From NCBI RefSeq assembly GCF_022829405.1, contig NZ_JAKSXW010000050.1:1-50354 (forward strand): a DNA stretch of 50,354 bases, read 5' to 3'. A model generated the notes under the pieces. That model did no database searches. It saw only the letters and a program-made list of their open reading frames with translations, and was not told the origin of the DNA. Source of the stretch: Methylobacterium sp. J-076. Its GTDB lineage: Bacteria; Pseudomonadota; Alphaproteobacteria; Rhizobiales; Beijerinckiaceae. Numbering within the stretch: position 1 is the stretch's first letter; each line of letters opens with the position of its first letter. A program made the position numbers and the translations under genes. Of this stretch, positions 7,415 to 16,226 are shown piece by piece.

Positions 7415-10240
7415 ATGGTGGAGAACGCCAGAGTGGAGCCCCCCTTGATCCAAGACGCGTTTTTGCCCCCGGTCACCGAACAGGATCGTCCGCATTGCCG
7501 CGGCGGTGCTACGGTGGCACAGGAGAAGACGAATGCTCGTCCGCCGGGTGGTGAGTGGTCCCCCGACCGAGACAGGGACGCCCCGACACCAGGCCTGGAG
7601 CCGCGGCTGTTCCCGTACATCTGGCGCCACTCGAAGCGCGACCAACTTGCCATCTGCATGGTCGTCCTGGCCTCGGTGCCGTTCTACTTCGCCTCCCTCG
7701 ACCTGCCCAAGCGCATCGTCAACGACGCGATCATCGGCAAGGCGTTCGCCCACGGCGAGGCGACCGCGCCGTTCCTGAATTTCGAGATCGCGTGGCCTGC
7801 CTTCCTCGGTGGCGGTTGGACCGAGATTTTCAATGGCTTCCACGCCGACCGCCAGGGACTGTTGCTCTGGTTGTCCGGGCTGTTCCTCATCCTCGTCCTG
7901 ATCAACGGTGCCTTCAAGTTCCGGATCAACCTGCAGAAGGGGGTTTTGGGTGAGCGGATGCTGCGCCGCCTACGCTTCCAGCTGTTCTCGCTGATGTTGC
8001 GCTTTACCCCTGAAACCCAGCGCGAGGTGAAATCCTCTGAGACCGCGACCATCATCCGCGACGAGGTCGAGCCGATCGGCTCCTTCATCGGCGACGCGAT
8101 CGTGGTGCCCGCCCAACTCGGCACGCACGCCGCGACTGCGCTGGCCTTCATTCTGATGCAGAACGTGTGGCTCGGACTGGCCGCCGGCGCGATAGCCGGC
8201 GTGCAGATAGCCGTCATTCCTCGGCTCAGGCACGCGATCCTACGCCTCAGTCGTCAGCGTCAGATCGAGTCTCGCAACCTCGCCGGCCGTGTCGCGGAGG
8301 TGCTGGACGGGCTCGATGCCGTGACGGTCAATGACAGCGTCCGCTGGGAGAGAGCCGAGATCAGCGGCCGGCTCCATGGGCTCTATGACCTGCGCCTGCA
8401 GATCTATCGGCGCAAGTTTGCGATCAAGTACCTCAACAACCTGCTCGCACAGGTGACACCGTTCCTGTTCTATGCCGTCGGCGGCCTGCTCGCCCTTAAG
8501 GGCGAGCTCAGCATCGGCCAGCTGGTCGCGGTTTTGGCAGCTTACCGCGATTTGCCTCCTCCCCTGAAGGGACTGATCGACTGGGACCAGCAGCGCCTGG
8601 ACGTTGAGGTGAAGTACGAGGCGATCGCCGCACATTTTGGTGCACAGCGCCTGCGGCTGGCCGATGCGACTCGATCGGATCTGCCGCAGGACCAAACCCG
8701 CGCCGTGACGTCGGATGGGCTCGTCCTGCGTGACCCGAAGGAGGGTCGGTCGGTGACGATCGCGGACCTGCACATCGCCCTGCCGGCGCAAGTCGGGCTT
8801 CACTCGCCCGGGACCGGCCTCGCGCACCAGTTCGCACGCGCACTTGCCGGGCTGCAATCACCTGTGGCCGGGGCGGTCTCCATCGGCGCCCTCAACCTTG
8901 TAACGGCCGGGCGTGCCGCACGAGCGCGGCGCATCGGTTACGCCGGCCGCGATCCGGTCCTGTTCCCCGGCACCATCCGTGACAACCTCGTCTATGGACT
9001 GCGCACAGCCCCACAGTCGGACCTGGAGGACACTCGGCCCCTGTTCGAGGCGCATCGCGCGGGCAACTCCCCAGACCCAGTGGACACGCAATGGGTCGAC
9101 CTTGCCGCGCTCGGTGCGTCTGACACCCGCGCGCTCGACCTGCGGATGCTGGATCTGCTTTCCCGACTCGGCATGGATGAGGATCTCTACCGGTTCGGCC
9201 TGACCGCGACCTCGCGCTGCGAGGGTACGCCTTTGGGCGAGCGCATGATCGCGGCGCGCCGGCACCTGCACCGCCGGCTCGTCGCCACCGGCAAGACTGA
9301 TCTCGTCCTGCCGTTCGACCTGGAGGAATACAACCAGCGCGCGACAGTTGCGGAGAACCTCCTGTTCGGCGTGCCTACAGATCCAGCCCTCGTTGGCCAA
9401 CGCCTCGCGTCGGAGCCGCGCTTCCGCGCTGTGCTGGCGGAACATGGCCTGCTCAGAGACCTCGACCGTCTTGGCGTAGCGGTCGCTCGCACGCTCGTCG
9501 AGATCTCCCGGGGCCTTCCGCCGGGACATGCCCTGTTCCGTTGCCTCCCAGTGATCGACCAAGAGGCTCTACCCGAGATCGAGCGACGTCTCGCCGTGCT
9601 CGGAGATCGCGCGCTTCCCGATAGGCCCGGCGACGACGTCTTCCTCACCCTCGCACTGTCCTATATCGAGCCGTCCCACCGGCTCGGGCTGCTGGACAGA
9701 CCGTTGTGCCGGCGGATCGTGGGTGCACGCGGACCGCTCCAGACGCGGCTGCATTCGGGAGGCAAGCCCGATATCGCGCCGTTCGATCCGGGCCGCATCA
9801 ATATGCGCAGCTCGATGCTGGACAATCTCCTGTTCGGACGCATCGACACGACGCAGATGAACGCCGAAGTCGACATCCAAGAGCACGTCCGAGCCGCCGT
9901 GCGGCACTTCGGGCTTGAAGGCGACGTGCGGGTCCGCGGGCTCGACTACGGCGTCGGAAACCGTGGCCGGCTCCTCACGGTGCGGCAGCAAGCGTCGATC
10001 GAGCTTGCCCGTGCCGTCCTGCGCCAGCCAGATCTCCTCGTTCTGGACGGCACGCTGCGGCACCTTGAGGACTGTGCAGGCGTGATCGAGGCGCTCACGT
10101 CGGGCCCGCTCGCGCCTGAGAGTCTTCTGGTCGTGACGGACACAGCCGAGGAAGCGGCTCTATTGCCGGTCCAGGTCACGGTAGAACGATCCGGTGCTGT
10201 GCACGTCGCGCAAGCATCCTCTCCTGTGGTACTGGCCTGA
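7415..10240 (+). CDS. Very large ABC exporter-like protein with a degenerate ATPase domain
   Basis: 941 residues. Residues about 65-400 form an ABC exporter membrane domain (LFPYIWRHSKRDQLAICMVVLASVPFYF, then LPKRIVNDAI). The nucleotide-binding half carries a long insertion and every catalytic motif is altered. The Walker A position reads GLHSPGTGLAHQ, with no GKS/T lysine. The Q-loop region reads GYAGRDPVLFPGTIRDNL. The signature reads LTVRQQASIELARAV in place of LSGGQ-type, and Walker B ends LLVLDGTL where Asp-Glu is expected. Known: large alphaproteobacterial homologues share the 'DNLLFG' repeats and the insert but, as I recall them, keep the lysine. ATP hydrolysis here is therefore doubtful. 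The frame is open throughout with even codon use, so this looks like a divergent pseudoenzyme, not a fresh pseudogene. The first ~60 residues are atypical; GTG at 7513 is another possible start. Confidence 0.8.
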   Translation: MVENARVEPPLIQDAFLPPVTEQDRPHCRGGATVAQEKTNARPPGGEWSPDRDRDAPTPGLEPRLFPYIWRHSKRDQLAICMVVLASVPFYFASLDLPKRIVNDAIIGKAFAHGEATAPFLNFEIAWPAFLGGGWTEIFNGFHADRQGLLLWLSGLFLILVLINGAFKFRINLQKGVLGERMLRRLRFQLFSLMLRFTPETQREVKSSETATIIRDEVEPIGSFIGDAIVVPAQLGTHAATALAFILMQNVWLGLAAGAIAGVQIAVIPRLRHAILRLSRQRQIESRNLAGRVAEVLDGLDAVTVNDSVRWERAEISGRLHGLYDLRLQIYRRKFAIKYLNNLLAQVTPFLFYAVGGLLALKGELSIGQLVAVLAAYRDLPPPLKGLIDWDQQRLDVEVKYEAIAAHFGAQRLRLADATRSDLPQDQTRAVTSDGLVLRDPKEGRSVTIADLHIALPAQVGLHSPGTGLAHQFARALAGLQSPVAGAVSIGALNLVTAGRAARARRIGYAGRDPVLFPGTIRDNLVYGLRTAPQSDLEDTRPLFEAHRAGNSPDPVDTQWVDLAALGASDTRALDLRMLDLLSRLGMDEDLYRFGLTATSRCEGTPLGERMIAARRHLHRRLVATGKTDLVLPFDLEEYNQRATVAENLLFGVPTDPALVGQRLASEPRFRAVLAEHGLLRDLDRLGVAVARTLVEISRGLPPGHALFRCLPVIDQEALPEIERRLAVLGDRALPDRPGDDVFLTLALSYIEPSHRLGLLDRPLCRRIVGARGPLQTRLHSGGKPDIAPFDPGRINMRSSMLDNLLFGRIDTTQMNAEVDIQEHVRAAVRHFGLEGDVRVRGLDYGVGNRGRLLTVRQQASIELARAVLRQPDLLVLDGTLRHLEDCAGVIEALTSGPLAPESLLVVTDTAEEAALLPVQVTVERSGAVHVAQASSPVVLA

Positions 10241-10474
10241 CGCGTATGGCTGGAAGAGCAGGCCTTCGCGTCGCTTGGCGTGGCCAGGACAAGCAGGGTG
10301 GGCCATCGTGCGACGTCGTCGGCGATGACATCCGAACTGCCGAGGCGGAGGGATATTGCAGCCGCCCCTCCTTTGTCCAGACTTCGCCATCGGTACCAGC
10401 CCCATCGGTATCCAGCCGAAGAGCCGGCGAACCTTACAGATCAAAGGCCCGGTCACGTTTTGAAGTATCGACGG

Positions 10475-11005
10475 CTAGGCACGCACGAGCAGTTTTCGTA
10501 GCGTACGGGTGCCGATGCCCAGCACACGCGCTGTGGCGCAGATGTCATCGGCCATGACGCGCAAGATTTCCTGAGCGTGGCGTCGGGTGATAGCTTCCAG
10601 CGAGCTGTCCGGCGCACCGCTGAGCCTACATCCGTCCGGTAGTTTGCGCAGGATCGCATCGATCTCGGCGGTTGCCGCTGGCCGAGCCAGGAAATCGGTC
10701 GCGCCCATGCGTAAGGCGGTAACTGCACCTTGGAAGGTGGCATAGAACGATAGGACGACGATGCGGGCAGCGGGATCTGCTGTGACGAGCCTCGGGATCA
10801 GGCTGACTCCGCTGCCGTCCGACAGCTTGTAATCGATGATGGCGAAGTGTGGCTGTTCAGCCGCGATGATCGCGGATGCCTCACCGAGAGATGAGGCCAC
10901 CCAGACGTGGTAGTCCAGTTCGGCCAACTCCCGCCCTCGTTGCTCTCGGCTGACCGGATCCGCGTCAGCGAGCAGGAGGCATCCAGGCCGCTCATGCGCC
11001 GCCAT
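10475..11005 (-). CDS. RegA/ActR/PrrA-type response regulator, divergent receiver
   Basis: 176 residues, the usual length of RegA/ActR redox regulators. Receiver domain about residues 8-122: acidic pocket LLADADPV, phospho-acceptor Asp in FAIIDYKLSDGSG, hydroxyl residue in IVVLSFYA, then GATDFLARPA. The near-invariant lysine of the KP dipeptide is Arg here. The C-terminal helix-turn-helix (DDICATARVLGIGTRTLRKLLVRA) matches the Fis-like motif of the family. Known role: RegA/ActR controls respiratory and redox genes under a RegB/ActS kinase. No kinase is on the plasmid. ATG at 11005 is chosen because the protein then begins just before the receiver; a longer frame exists upstream. It converges with the ABC-type gene. 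Confidence 0.72.
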   Translation of the reverse strand: MAAHERPGCLLLADADPVSREQRGRELAELDYHVWVASSLGEASAIIAAEQPHFAIIDYKLSDGSGVSLIPRLVTADPAARIVVLSFYATFQGAVTALRMGATDFLARPAATAEIDAILRKLPDGCRLSGAPDSSLEAITRRHAQEILRVMADDICATARVLGIGTRTLRKLLVRA

Positions 11006-11225
11006 CGGGCATGGAGATGTTCGTCCCACCCAATCCACCAAACCTTTATCCCGACGCACCCAGTTCAATCCTCCAGCTTGAGCCCCGCCAGCGGCTACGT
11101 CTTGCAAGCGACATTGCCCGTTCAGAAGGTGATGGATTGAAGGCAGATTGACCTAGGTATTTGTCGTTCCGGGCCGTGAGTGCGCGCGTCAGATGCGACT
11201 ATAAATCGAACTTACTATTATCTAT

Positions 11226-11519
11226 CTAAGAACATTTTGGCGACATCTTAAAATATCCGGAGTTGACCTGAACAGCGACCACCCGATGACAGGTTAGGCT
11301 TTGCCGCGCTTCCCAATCCTCGATCGTCAGATTGAGTGAATCCGGCCAGCTCTCCGCGGGTACATCCAGCACCAGAAGACGGTCCGTGACCGTGTAGAGG
11401 TCATGACGCAACTCCTCCAGTTGCGCATATGTCGGCTTGGGTATCGCCGAGATCGCGCAGCCCTTCGTCAATCGTGCCGCCCATTCGGCAGCTTGATCGT
11501 TCGCCTGGATCCTAGTCAT
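11226..11519 (-). CDS. Small hypothetical protein
   Basis: 97 residues from the ATG at 11519; no family recognised. It has a helical N-terminus (MTRIQANDQAAEWAARLTKGCAIS), a middle segment EELRHDLYTVTDRLLVLDVPAESW and two cysteines. No signal peptide or membrane helix. It lies between the response regulator and a decayed transporter gene, in a stretch of mixed composition, so it may itself be a remnant. Confidence 0.4.
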   Translation of the reverse strand: MTRIQANDQAAEWAARLTKGCAISAIPKPTYAQLEELRHDLYTVTDRLLVLDVPAESWPDSLNLTIEDWEARQSLTCHRVVAVQVNSGYFKMSPKCS

Positions 11520-11569
11520 GATCAGGGCCTGTCCTGTGTAGCTTCGCAATCATACCGCCCCGGAAGAAA

Positions 11570-11814
11570 AGCGGCATGCTGCGGGCGCCCCGAGCGCAAT
11601 GCCAGGAAAGAAGCGCCGGTCGCGGGCGTCCAGACGATGCGCACGTGGGTGTTGATCAGGTTGGTGCGAACCAGAGCTTCGAGTTAAGCCCGGTCGAACA
11701 TCCGCTCTTCTACCCCCGGAACTAGGTCGCCGCGGCAGCAACCGCTACCCACAGCGTCAGTCCAGGCGGATAGCCGTTGACCTGAGCAATCAAACTGGGA
11801 CTGCGGTTTGTCAT
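11570..11814 (-). pseudogene. Decayed N-terminus of a YeiH-type (UPF0324) transporter
   Basis: Reading leftward from the ATG at 11814, the frame gives MTNRSPSLIAQVNG...GLTLWVAVAAAAT and then a stop. After a frame change it continues VEERMFDRA-stop-LEALVRTNLINTHVRIVWTP. This lines up with the intact YeiH at 31449-32564, which reads VETDLLGRAWLEALV...TAIRTIWTPSSRW. Stops and frameshifts make it non-functional, and everything beyond about 80 codons is gone. It is divergent from the LysR gene at 12011, the classical yeiE-yeiH layout, so the LysR probably once controlled this transporter. Confidence 0.7.
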
Positions 11815-11886
11815 AGGAGCCTCGTGGTTCGGACCAAGGATCTCACCTGAAAATGGTTCGATCCAACGCATTTTTACGCTGACTCT

Positions 11887-11908
11887 GATCTGAAAATTCG
11901 ATTAGATC
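11887..11908. promoter_or_regulatory. Candidate LysR operator in the divergent intergenic region
   Basis: An inverted repeat GATCT-N12-AGATC, overlapping the palindrome TTAGATCTAA (11902-11911), lies about 100 bp upstream of the LysR start and between it and the divergent transporter remnant. LysR regulators usually bind T-N11-A dyads in such gaps. The sequence fits in place and size only. Confidence 0.35.
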
Positions 11909-12010
11909 TAAGCTGCTCGGTTCAGCGATGTGGACCTTCGGTTCCGCCAGGCCGAACGTCTCAGTGCTCAAGTCGAGGACCCGAGCCAGGATCCCACCCA
12001 AGGTGGCTAC

Positions 12011-12907
12011 ATGACCCTCGACCAACTCCGGATTTTCGTGGCGGTCGCCGAACGCGAGCACGTCACGCGTGCCGCTGAAGCGCTCAATCTGGTTCAATCC
12101 GCCGTCAGCTCGGCTGTCAGCGCCATCGAGGGGCGGCACGCCGTCAAGCTCTTCCACCGGGTTGGGCGCGGCATCGAGCTCACCGAAACAGGTCGCCTTT
12201 TCCTCGGGGAGGCGCGGGCCGTGCTCGCCCGCGCAGCGCGTGCCGAGCTGGTGCTGGCTGAACTCAGCGGACTTCGACGGGGCACGCTGAGCATCCAGGC
12301 CAGCCAGACGATCGCGAGTGACTGGCTGCCCCGCTACCTGGTCGCCTTTCGCCGTGCCTATCCGGAGATTACCCTCAATCTGACGGTCGGCAACACCACT
12401 CAGGCCGCGGCCGCTGTGCGCGAGGGTGGGGCCGAACTGGGCTTCGTCGAAGGCGCGCTCGACGATCCGGCGCTGACCAGCACGACGGTGGCCGAGGATC
12501 AGCTCATGCTCCTCGTCGCCCCTGACCACCCCTGGGCAAGGCGCAGTGAGCTGTCGCTGGACGAGCTTGCGGAGGGCAGCTGGGTGTTGCGCGAGCCGGG
12601 CTCTGGCACGCGCTCGGCCTTCGAGGAGACACTGGCCCAGCGCGGTTTCAACCCGACACGTCTGACGGTGATGCTTGAACTGCCCTCGAACGAGGCGGTG
12701 CGGTCCGCGGTCGAGGCGGGCGGTGGCGCGACCGTGCTCTCGGCCTGTGTGGCTGCGGCAAGCCTCAAGGCCGAGACGCTCTGTCATGTACCGTTCGACC
12801 TGCCGAAGCGGGCGTACCGGATGCTGCGTCACAAGGAGCGCTACCGCAGCCGGGCCGCCGACGCGCTCCTCGACCTGATCAAGGCCGCTCCTGCGAGAAC
12901 GGCCTGA
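12011..12907 (+). CDS. LysR-type regulator, YeiE/CysB-like context
   Basis: 298 residues, normal full length. N-terminal winged helix-turn-helix (MTLDQLRIFVAVAEREHVTRAAEALNLVQSAVSSAVSAIE) followed by a type-2 periplasmic-binding-fold effector domain (LSIQASQTIASDWLPRYLVAFRRAYPEI, ...REPGSGTRSAFEETL). ATG 12011 has AAGGTGG upstream. It converges on sorB (stop 12911) with 3 bp between, and is divergent from a dead yeiH. Known: YeiE-type LysR proteins respond to sulfite and control YeiH. The sulfite dehydrogenase next door supports a sulfur oxyanion ligand, but this is inference. A truncated relative is encoded at 27468-27758. Confidence 0.87.
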   Translation: MTLDQLRIFVAVAEREHVTRAAEALNLVQSAVSSAVSAIEGRHAVKLFHRVGRGIELTETGRLFLGEARAVLARAARAELVLAELSGLRRGTLSIQASQTIASDWLPRYLVAFRRAYPEITLNLTVGNTTQAAAAVREGGAELGFVEGALDDPALTSTTVAEDQLMLLVAPDHPWARRSELSLDELAEGSWVLREPGSGTRSAFEETLAQRGFNPTRLTVMLELPSNEAVRSAVEAGGGATVLSACVAAASLKAETLCHVPFDLPKRAYRMLRHKERYRSRAADALLDLIKAAPARTA

Positions 12908-12910
12908 CTG

Positions 12911-13252
12911 CTAAGGCTGTGGTTTCATGCTGGCGAGGTAATCGACGATAGCGGGCACGTCCGTATCGTCGATCGGTGCTTTGTAGGTGTGGATCATCTT
13001 GTTAACCGTCTCACTCCATTCAGTCCTGGAGCGCTTGGGTTGAGTCAGCACCATCGCGGCCGAGTGGCAGGCCAGACAGTTGTTGTTGATTGCCTCTGCC
13101 TCGTGGCCGCCCGGGAAGGTCCGGTCGCTCTGCGGCAGCTGGACCGAGACAGACTTGAACCGCATCGCCTCGCCAGCCAGGGCGGCTCCTCCGACGAGCG
13201 AGACGGCGAACAGCGCGGCGAGCGCGAGGCGGGGCAGGATCATCGGGGACAT
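12911..13252 (-). CDS. sorB: SorB, monohaem cytochrome c subunit of sulfite dehydrogenase
   Basis: 113 residues with a Sec signal peptide (MSPMILPRLALAALFAVSLVGGAALA, cleavage about residue 26) and one haem site CLACH at residues 59-63; a C-terminal Met (SMKPQP, residue 108 or so) is a likely sixth ligand. The gene begins 15 bp after sorA with a GAGGAG ribosome site. Known: in Starkeya novella SorAB this subunit takes electrons from the molybdenum subunit and passes them to cytochrome c. Here soluble c-type cytochromes and a CuA oxidase are encoded on the same molecule and are natural acceptors. Confidence 0.9.
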   Translation of the reverse strand: MSPMILPRLALAALFAVSLVGGAALAGEAMRFKSVSVQLPQSDRTFPGGHEAEAINNNCLACHSAAMVLTQPKRSRTEWSETVNKMIHTYKAPIDDTDVPAIVDYLASMKPQP

Positions 13253-13267
13253 GCTCTGCTCCTCGCC

Positions 13268-14485
13268 TCAGGATGCCACGACGGGCGTGGTTTCGGCCAC
13301 GCTGCGCATGAAGCCATTCGGATTCCAGGTCGGCTCCAGTGGCTGGGCCACGCCCTTCGTATTGGTGCAGCGGACCTTCAGTTCGTGCCGGCCAGCGATT
13401 AGGGCAGGAAGGCTCGCCTCGAAGCGACGGAAGCTGTAGCTGCCCTCGTCTTTGCCGAGAGCAGCGGCAAGCCAGCTCTGCCCGCCATCAGAGGAGACCT
13501 CGACGGTCCTCACCCCACAATCGCCCCCAAAAGCGATGCCCCGCAGATTGAGCGGAGCCTCGGCCTTCACCAAGGCGTCAGCCTTGACGTTGGTCAGCAG
13601 GGAACGCGGCACCATCCGGTTGATCGGCACGGTGGCGTAGCCGGTCTCTCCGGGCCGAACATTCGCGCCAGGAGTGGCGGGGATACGGTAGGCGGTCTTC
13701 GTCCAGAACTGCTCGTCAGCATGATCGAGCACCTCGATGTCGGACAGCATCTTGACCCAGTAGGTCGAGTACCAGCCTGGCACGACGAGCCGGAGCGGGA
13801 AGCCGTTGAGCAGTGGCAGCTGCTCGCCGTTCATCGCGTAGGCAATCATCACCTCGCCATCGCGGGCGTGATCGAGATCCAGAGACTTCTTAAAGTCGGG
13901 CGCGTCGGCGACCACAGGCTCGTCGAGGCCATTGAAACGCACCTGCACGGCGCCAGCCTTCACGCCGGCCCGGTCGAGCACGTCCTTGAGCCGCACGCCG
14001 GTCCAGAGCGCGTTACCCATGGCGCCGTTAGCCCATTGCGCGCCGGAGACACGCGGCTCGAACAGACCGCGCGAGTTGCCCGAGCATTGGTTGACCGCGG
14101 CGATCTCGAACTGCGGCAGGCGGGCGATCTCGTCGAGCGAGAGGGAGAGTTCCTTCTCGACATGGCCGTGGATCTTGAGGCGGAAGCTCGGGGCATCGAC
14201 TTCGGTGGGGATCGAGGCCCAGTGCCAACGCACGTAGAAGCGGTCGTTGGGGGTGAATACACCCTGGTCGAACACCTCGAACGGCGTCTCCAACAAGGGT
14301 GGGCGGGTGCGCTGCAGGATCATCGACCCCTTACCGGGAAACCCCGTGGTGAGGTCGCGCGCGTCGGGGCCGCCGGGCAGCGGTAGCCTGACTGAGCCAG
14401 TGGCCCAGGCAGGCGCGGCGGCACCGAGGCTGCCGAAGCCGAGACCGGCGAGGACTACACGACGTGACAGGGCGTGGTGGTTCAA
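13268..14485 (-). CDS. sorA: SorA, periplasmic molybdenum sulfite dehydrogenase
   Basis: 405 residues. Twin-arginine leader (LSRRVVLAGLGFGSLGAAAPAWA). The sulfite-oxidase-fold molybdopterin domain contains the cofactor-binding cysteine at residue 134 in NQCSGNSRGLF, plus WANGAMGNALWTGVRL and the substrate-side Arg/Tyr stretch PGWYSTYWVKML; the C-terminal Mo-co dimerisation domain ends with LEPTWNPNGFMRS. Known reaction: sulfite + H2O to sulfate with two electrons to the haem partner. The adjacent sorB makes SorAB more likely than a haem-free SorT or SoxC. Upstream DNA (14520-14600) is AT-rich with the 10-bp palindrome AGAATATTCT at 14573-14582, a possible promoter element. Confidence 0.93.
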   Translation of the reverse strand: MNHHALSRRVVLAGLGFGSLGAAAPAWATGSVRLPLPGGPDARDLTTGFPGKGSMILQRTRPPLLETPFEVFDQGVFTPNDRFYVRWHWASIPTEVDAPSFRLKIHGHVEKELSLSLDEIARLPQFEIAAVNQCSGNSRGLFEPRVSGAQWANGAMGNALWTGVRLKDVLDRAGVKAGAVQVRFNGLDEPVVADAPDFKKSLDLDHARDGEVMIAYAMNGEQLPLLNGFPLRLVVPGWYSTYWVKMLSDIEVLDHADEQFWTKTAYRIPATPGANVRPGETGYATVPINRMVPRSLLTNVKADALVKAEAPLNLRGIAFGGDCGVRTVEVSSDGGQSWLAAALGKDEGSYSFRRFEASLPALIAGRHELKVRCTNTKGVAQPLEPTWNPNGFMRSVAETTPVVAS

Positions 14486-15009
14486 GGGTGTTCTCCGCCT
14501 TGCGGGCGCGGCGCACTGAGCACCCGCACCACGATGTGCAAGGGATATCTTCTCTACAGCGTGTCTTCCAATAGAATATTCTTATATTTTTAATCGATTT
14601 TATAGATCATTATTCTCGTCGATCGAGGAGCATCTACGGGCTGGTACTGGGCACAGTGTGCTTCCCTTCAACGCTCCGCTGGTCGCTACATGCCACGACG
14701 CAGCCAGTATCGGTAACCTCTTAAGAGGTGCTTTGGCACTCGCTGCCAACTCTGTAACTAGGATTGCCAGCATAGTTAATCTGCTATTATTCGCAGTTAT
14801 GGCGAACATCTATCGATATCTGACTTAAAAATCCGCATCATATAAACGTAGAGTCAGTAAAAGCTAGGAGATCGGAAGTCTTACCTTCGAGATACCGGCC
14901 AGATCTTCGCGGAGGTCTATGGTTGAAACCACGGAGGCTGCGTGCCGCTCGGCACCGCGTTCGGGTGGGCGTCAGCTAGGCAAGGCAAAGCCGCTCATGC
15001 TTAGCTGGG
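14486..15009. other. Intergenic region upstream of sorA
   Basis: About 520 bp with no supported gene. Roughly 14520-14620 and 14760-14880 are AT-rich; the first should carry the sorA promoter. Short open frames here have neither ribosome sites nor protein-like composition. The last 130 bp lead into the 3' end of the TauE-type gene. Confidence 0.45.
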
Positions 15010-15780
15010 CTAGAGTCCCCACGCGCTGGCGTTCCGGTAGAGCATGTACCCCGCTACCGCGAAGATGACCCCGGCAAAGATCCGATTCAGGAGCCTCTTT
15101 TGGTTGGCCAGCCGGCAGGCCAGCCGCATGCCGATGAAGCCTCCGATGAGGCCCCCCGCGATGAACTCCGCGGCCACGACCCAGTCCACCAGGCCCGACA
15201 GCGCGTAGGACGCCGCCGTGGCCAATCCGAAGGCCCCCACGGCGAGGAGCGACGAGCCGACCGCGTTGATCATCGGCATGCCGGTGGCGAACAGGAGCCC
15301 CGGCACGATCAGGAAGCCGCCGCCGATGCCGAAAAACCCCGACAGCATCCCGACGGCCAGGGCCGAGGCCACGACCTTCGGCACCGACACCGGCGCATGC
15401 TCGTCGGCAGGGCCACCGTCACTTGCCGGACGCAGCATCAGGCCGCCGACCACGACCATCAGCACGGCGAACAGGAACAGCAACCTCTCTCCGTCGAACG
15501 CCTTGCCAAGGGTCGATCCGACGAGGGCCCCGAGCACCCCGACAAGCGCAAAACCCGCCGCGCAGCCCCATCGGACGTTGCCGGCCTTGGCATGGCCACC
15601 GAGGGTCATGAAGGCGTTCGCCGACACCGCCAGCGCCCCGGTCCCGATGGCCAGGTGAGGTTGGGACATCCCGACGACGTAGAGCAGAAGGGGCGTCGCC
15701 AGGATCGACCCGCCGCCGCCGATCAGCCCGAGCGTAAAGCCGACGCCACCCCCAGACAGCAGGGCGGGAAGCGCGCTCAC
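15010..15780 (-). CDS. TauE/SafE-family sulfite/sulfur-compound exporter
   Basis: 256 residues, about eight membrane segments in two repeats: GGGVGFTLGLIGGGGSILATPLLLYVVG and, later, VGMLSGFFGIGGGFLIVPGLLFATGMP. These glycine-rich G(I/G)GGG motifs define the TauE/SafE family. GTG start at 15780 overlaps the upstream stop as GTGA. Known members export sulfite or sulfoacetate or move other sulfur anions. As the last gene of the persulfide dioxygenase operon, the likely job is removing sulfite, the dioxygenase product, from the cytoplasm to periplasmic SorAB. Confidence 0.9.
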   Translation of the reverse strand: MSALPALLSGGGVGFTLGLIGGGGSILATPLLLYVVGMSQPHLAIGTGALAVSANAFMTLGGHAKAGNVRWGCAAGFALVGVLGALVGSTLGKAFDGERLLFLFAVLMVVVGGLMLRPASDGGPADEHAPVSVPKVVASALAVGMLSGFFGIGGGFLIVPGLLFATGMPMINAVGSSLLAVGAFGLATAASYALSGLVDWVVAAEFIAGGLIGGFIGMRLACRLANQKRLLNRIFAGVIFAVAGYMLYRNASAWGL

Positions 15781-16226
15781 CGTCGGACCTCGCCGGTTCG
15801 TGGCGTCATGCCCGGCGTGAGACGAAACAGAACCATGCCCGCGAGCATCGCGACGACGAACACGCCGATCGAAGGCAGGCCGAGGGTAAGCGCCGCCAGT
15901 GCCGGACCGGGACACAGGCCCACTAGGCCCCATCCGATCCCGAACAGCGTTGCGCCGCCGACCAGCCGGGCGTCGACGGTGCGTGTCGTCGGGATGTCGA
16001 ACCGCGGGGCCGTCGCCGGTTTCCCCATCCAGGCCGCCATCACGTAGCCGAGGGCGGAGACGCCGACCGCACCGCCGAGGACGAAGGCGAGGCTCGGGTC
16101 CCATGGCCCCGCCACGTCGAGGAACCCGAGAACCTTGGCCGGGTCCATCATGCCTGAGATGGCGAGACCGAGGCCGAAGAGGAGGCCGGCTAAGAGGGCG
16201 ACCGCCAGACGAAGGGCGCCGGTCAT
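15777..16226 (-). CDS. YeeE/YedE-like half transporter (DUF6691 type)
   Basis: 149 residues, four predicted membrane segments. The motif FGIGWGLVGLCPGPALAAL is the hallmark of the smaller member of YeeE/YedE pairs. The single Cys in GLCPGP is the position thought to relay thiosulfate or sulfane sulfur. It overlaps the upstream partner (ATGA) and the downstream exporter (GTGA) by four bases, so the three membrane proteins are coupled. Known TsuA/YeeE proteins import thiosulfate; split pairs near bigR-type regulators are generally assigned sulfur-compound transport. Substrate direction here is inferred. Confidence 0.87.
   Translation of the reverse strand: MTGALRLAVALLAGLLFGLGLAISGMMDPAKVLGFLDVAGPWDPSLAFVLGGAVGVSALGYVMAAWMGKPATAPRFDIPTTRTVDARLVGGATLFGIGWGLVGLCPGPALAALTLGLPSIGVFVVAMLAGMVLFRLTPGMTPRTGEVRR

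Noticed and set aside
13268..14485. SoxC/SoxCD or nitrate reductase instead of SorA
   Set aside because: No other sox genes occur and the next gene is a small monohaem cytochrome, the SorAB arrangement; the motif NQCSGNSRGLF is of the sulfite oxidase type.
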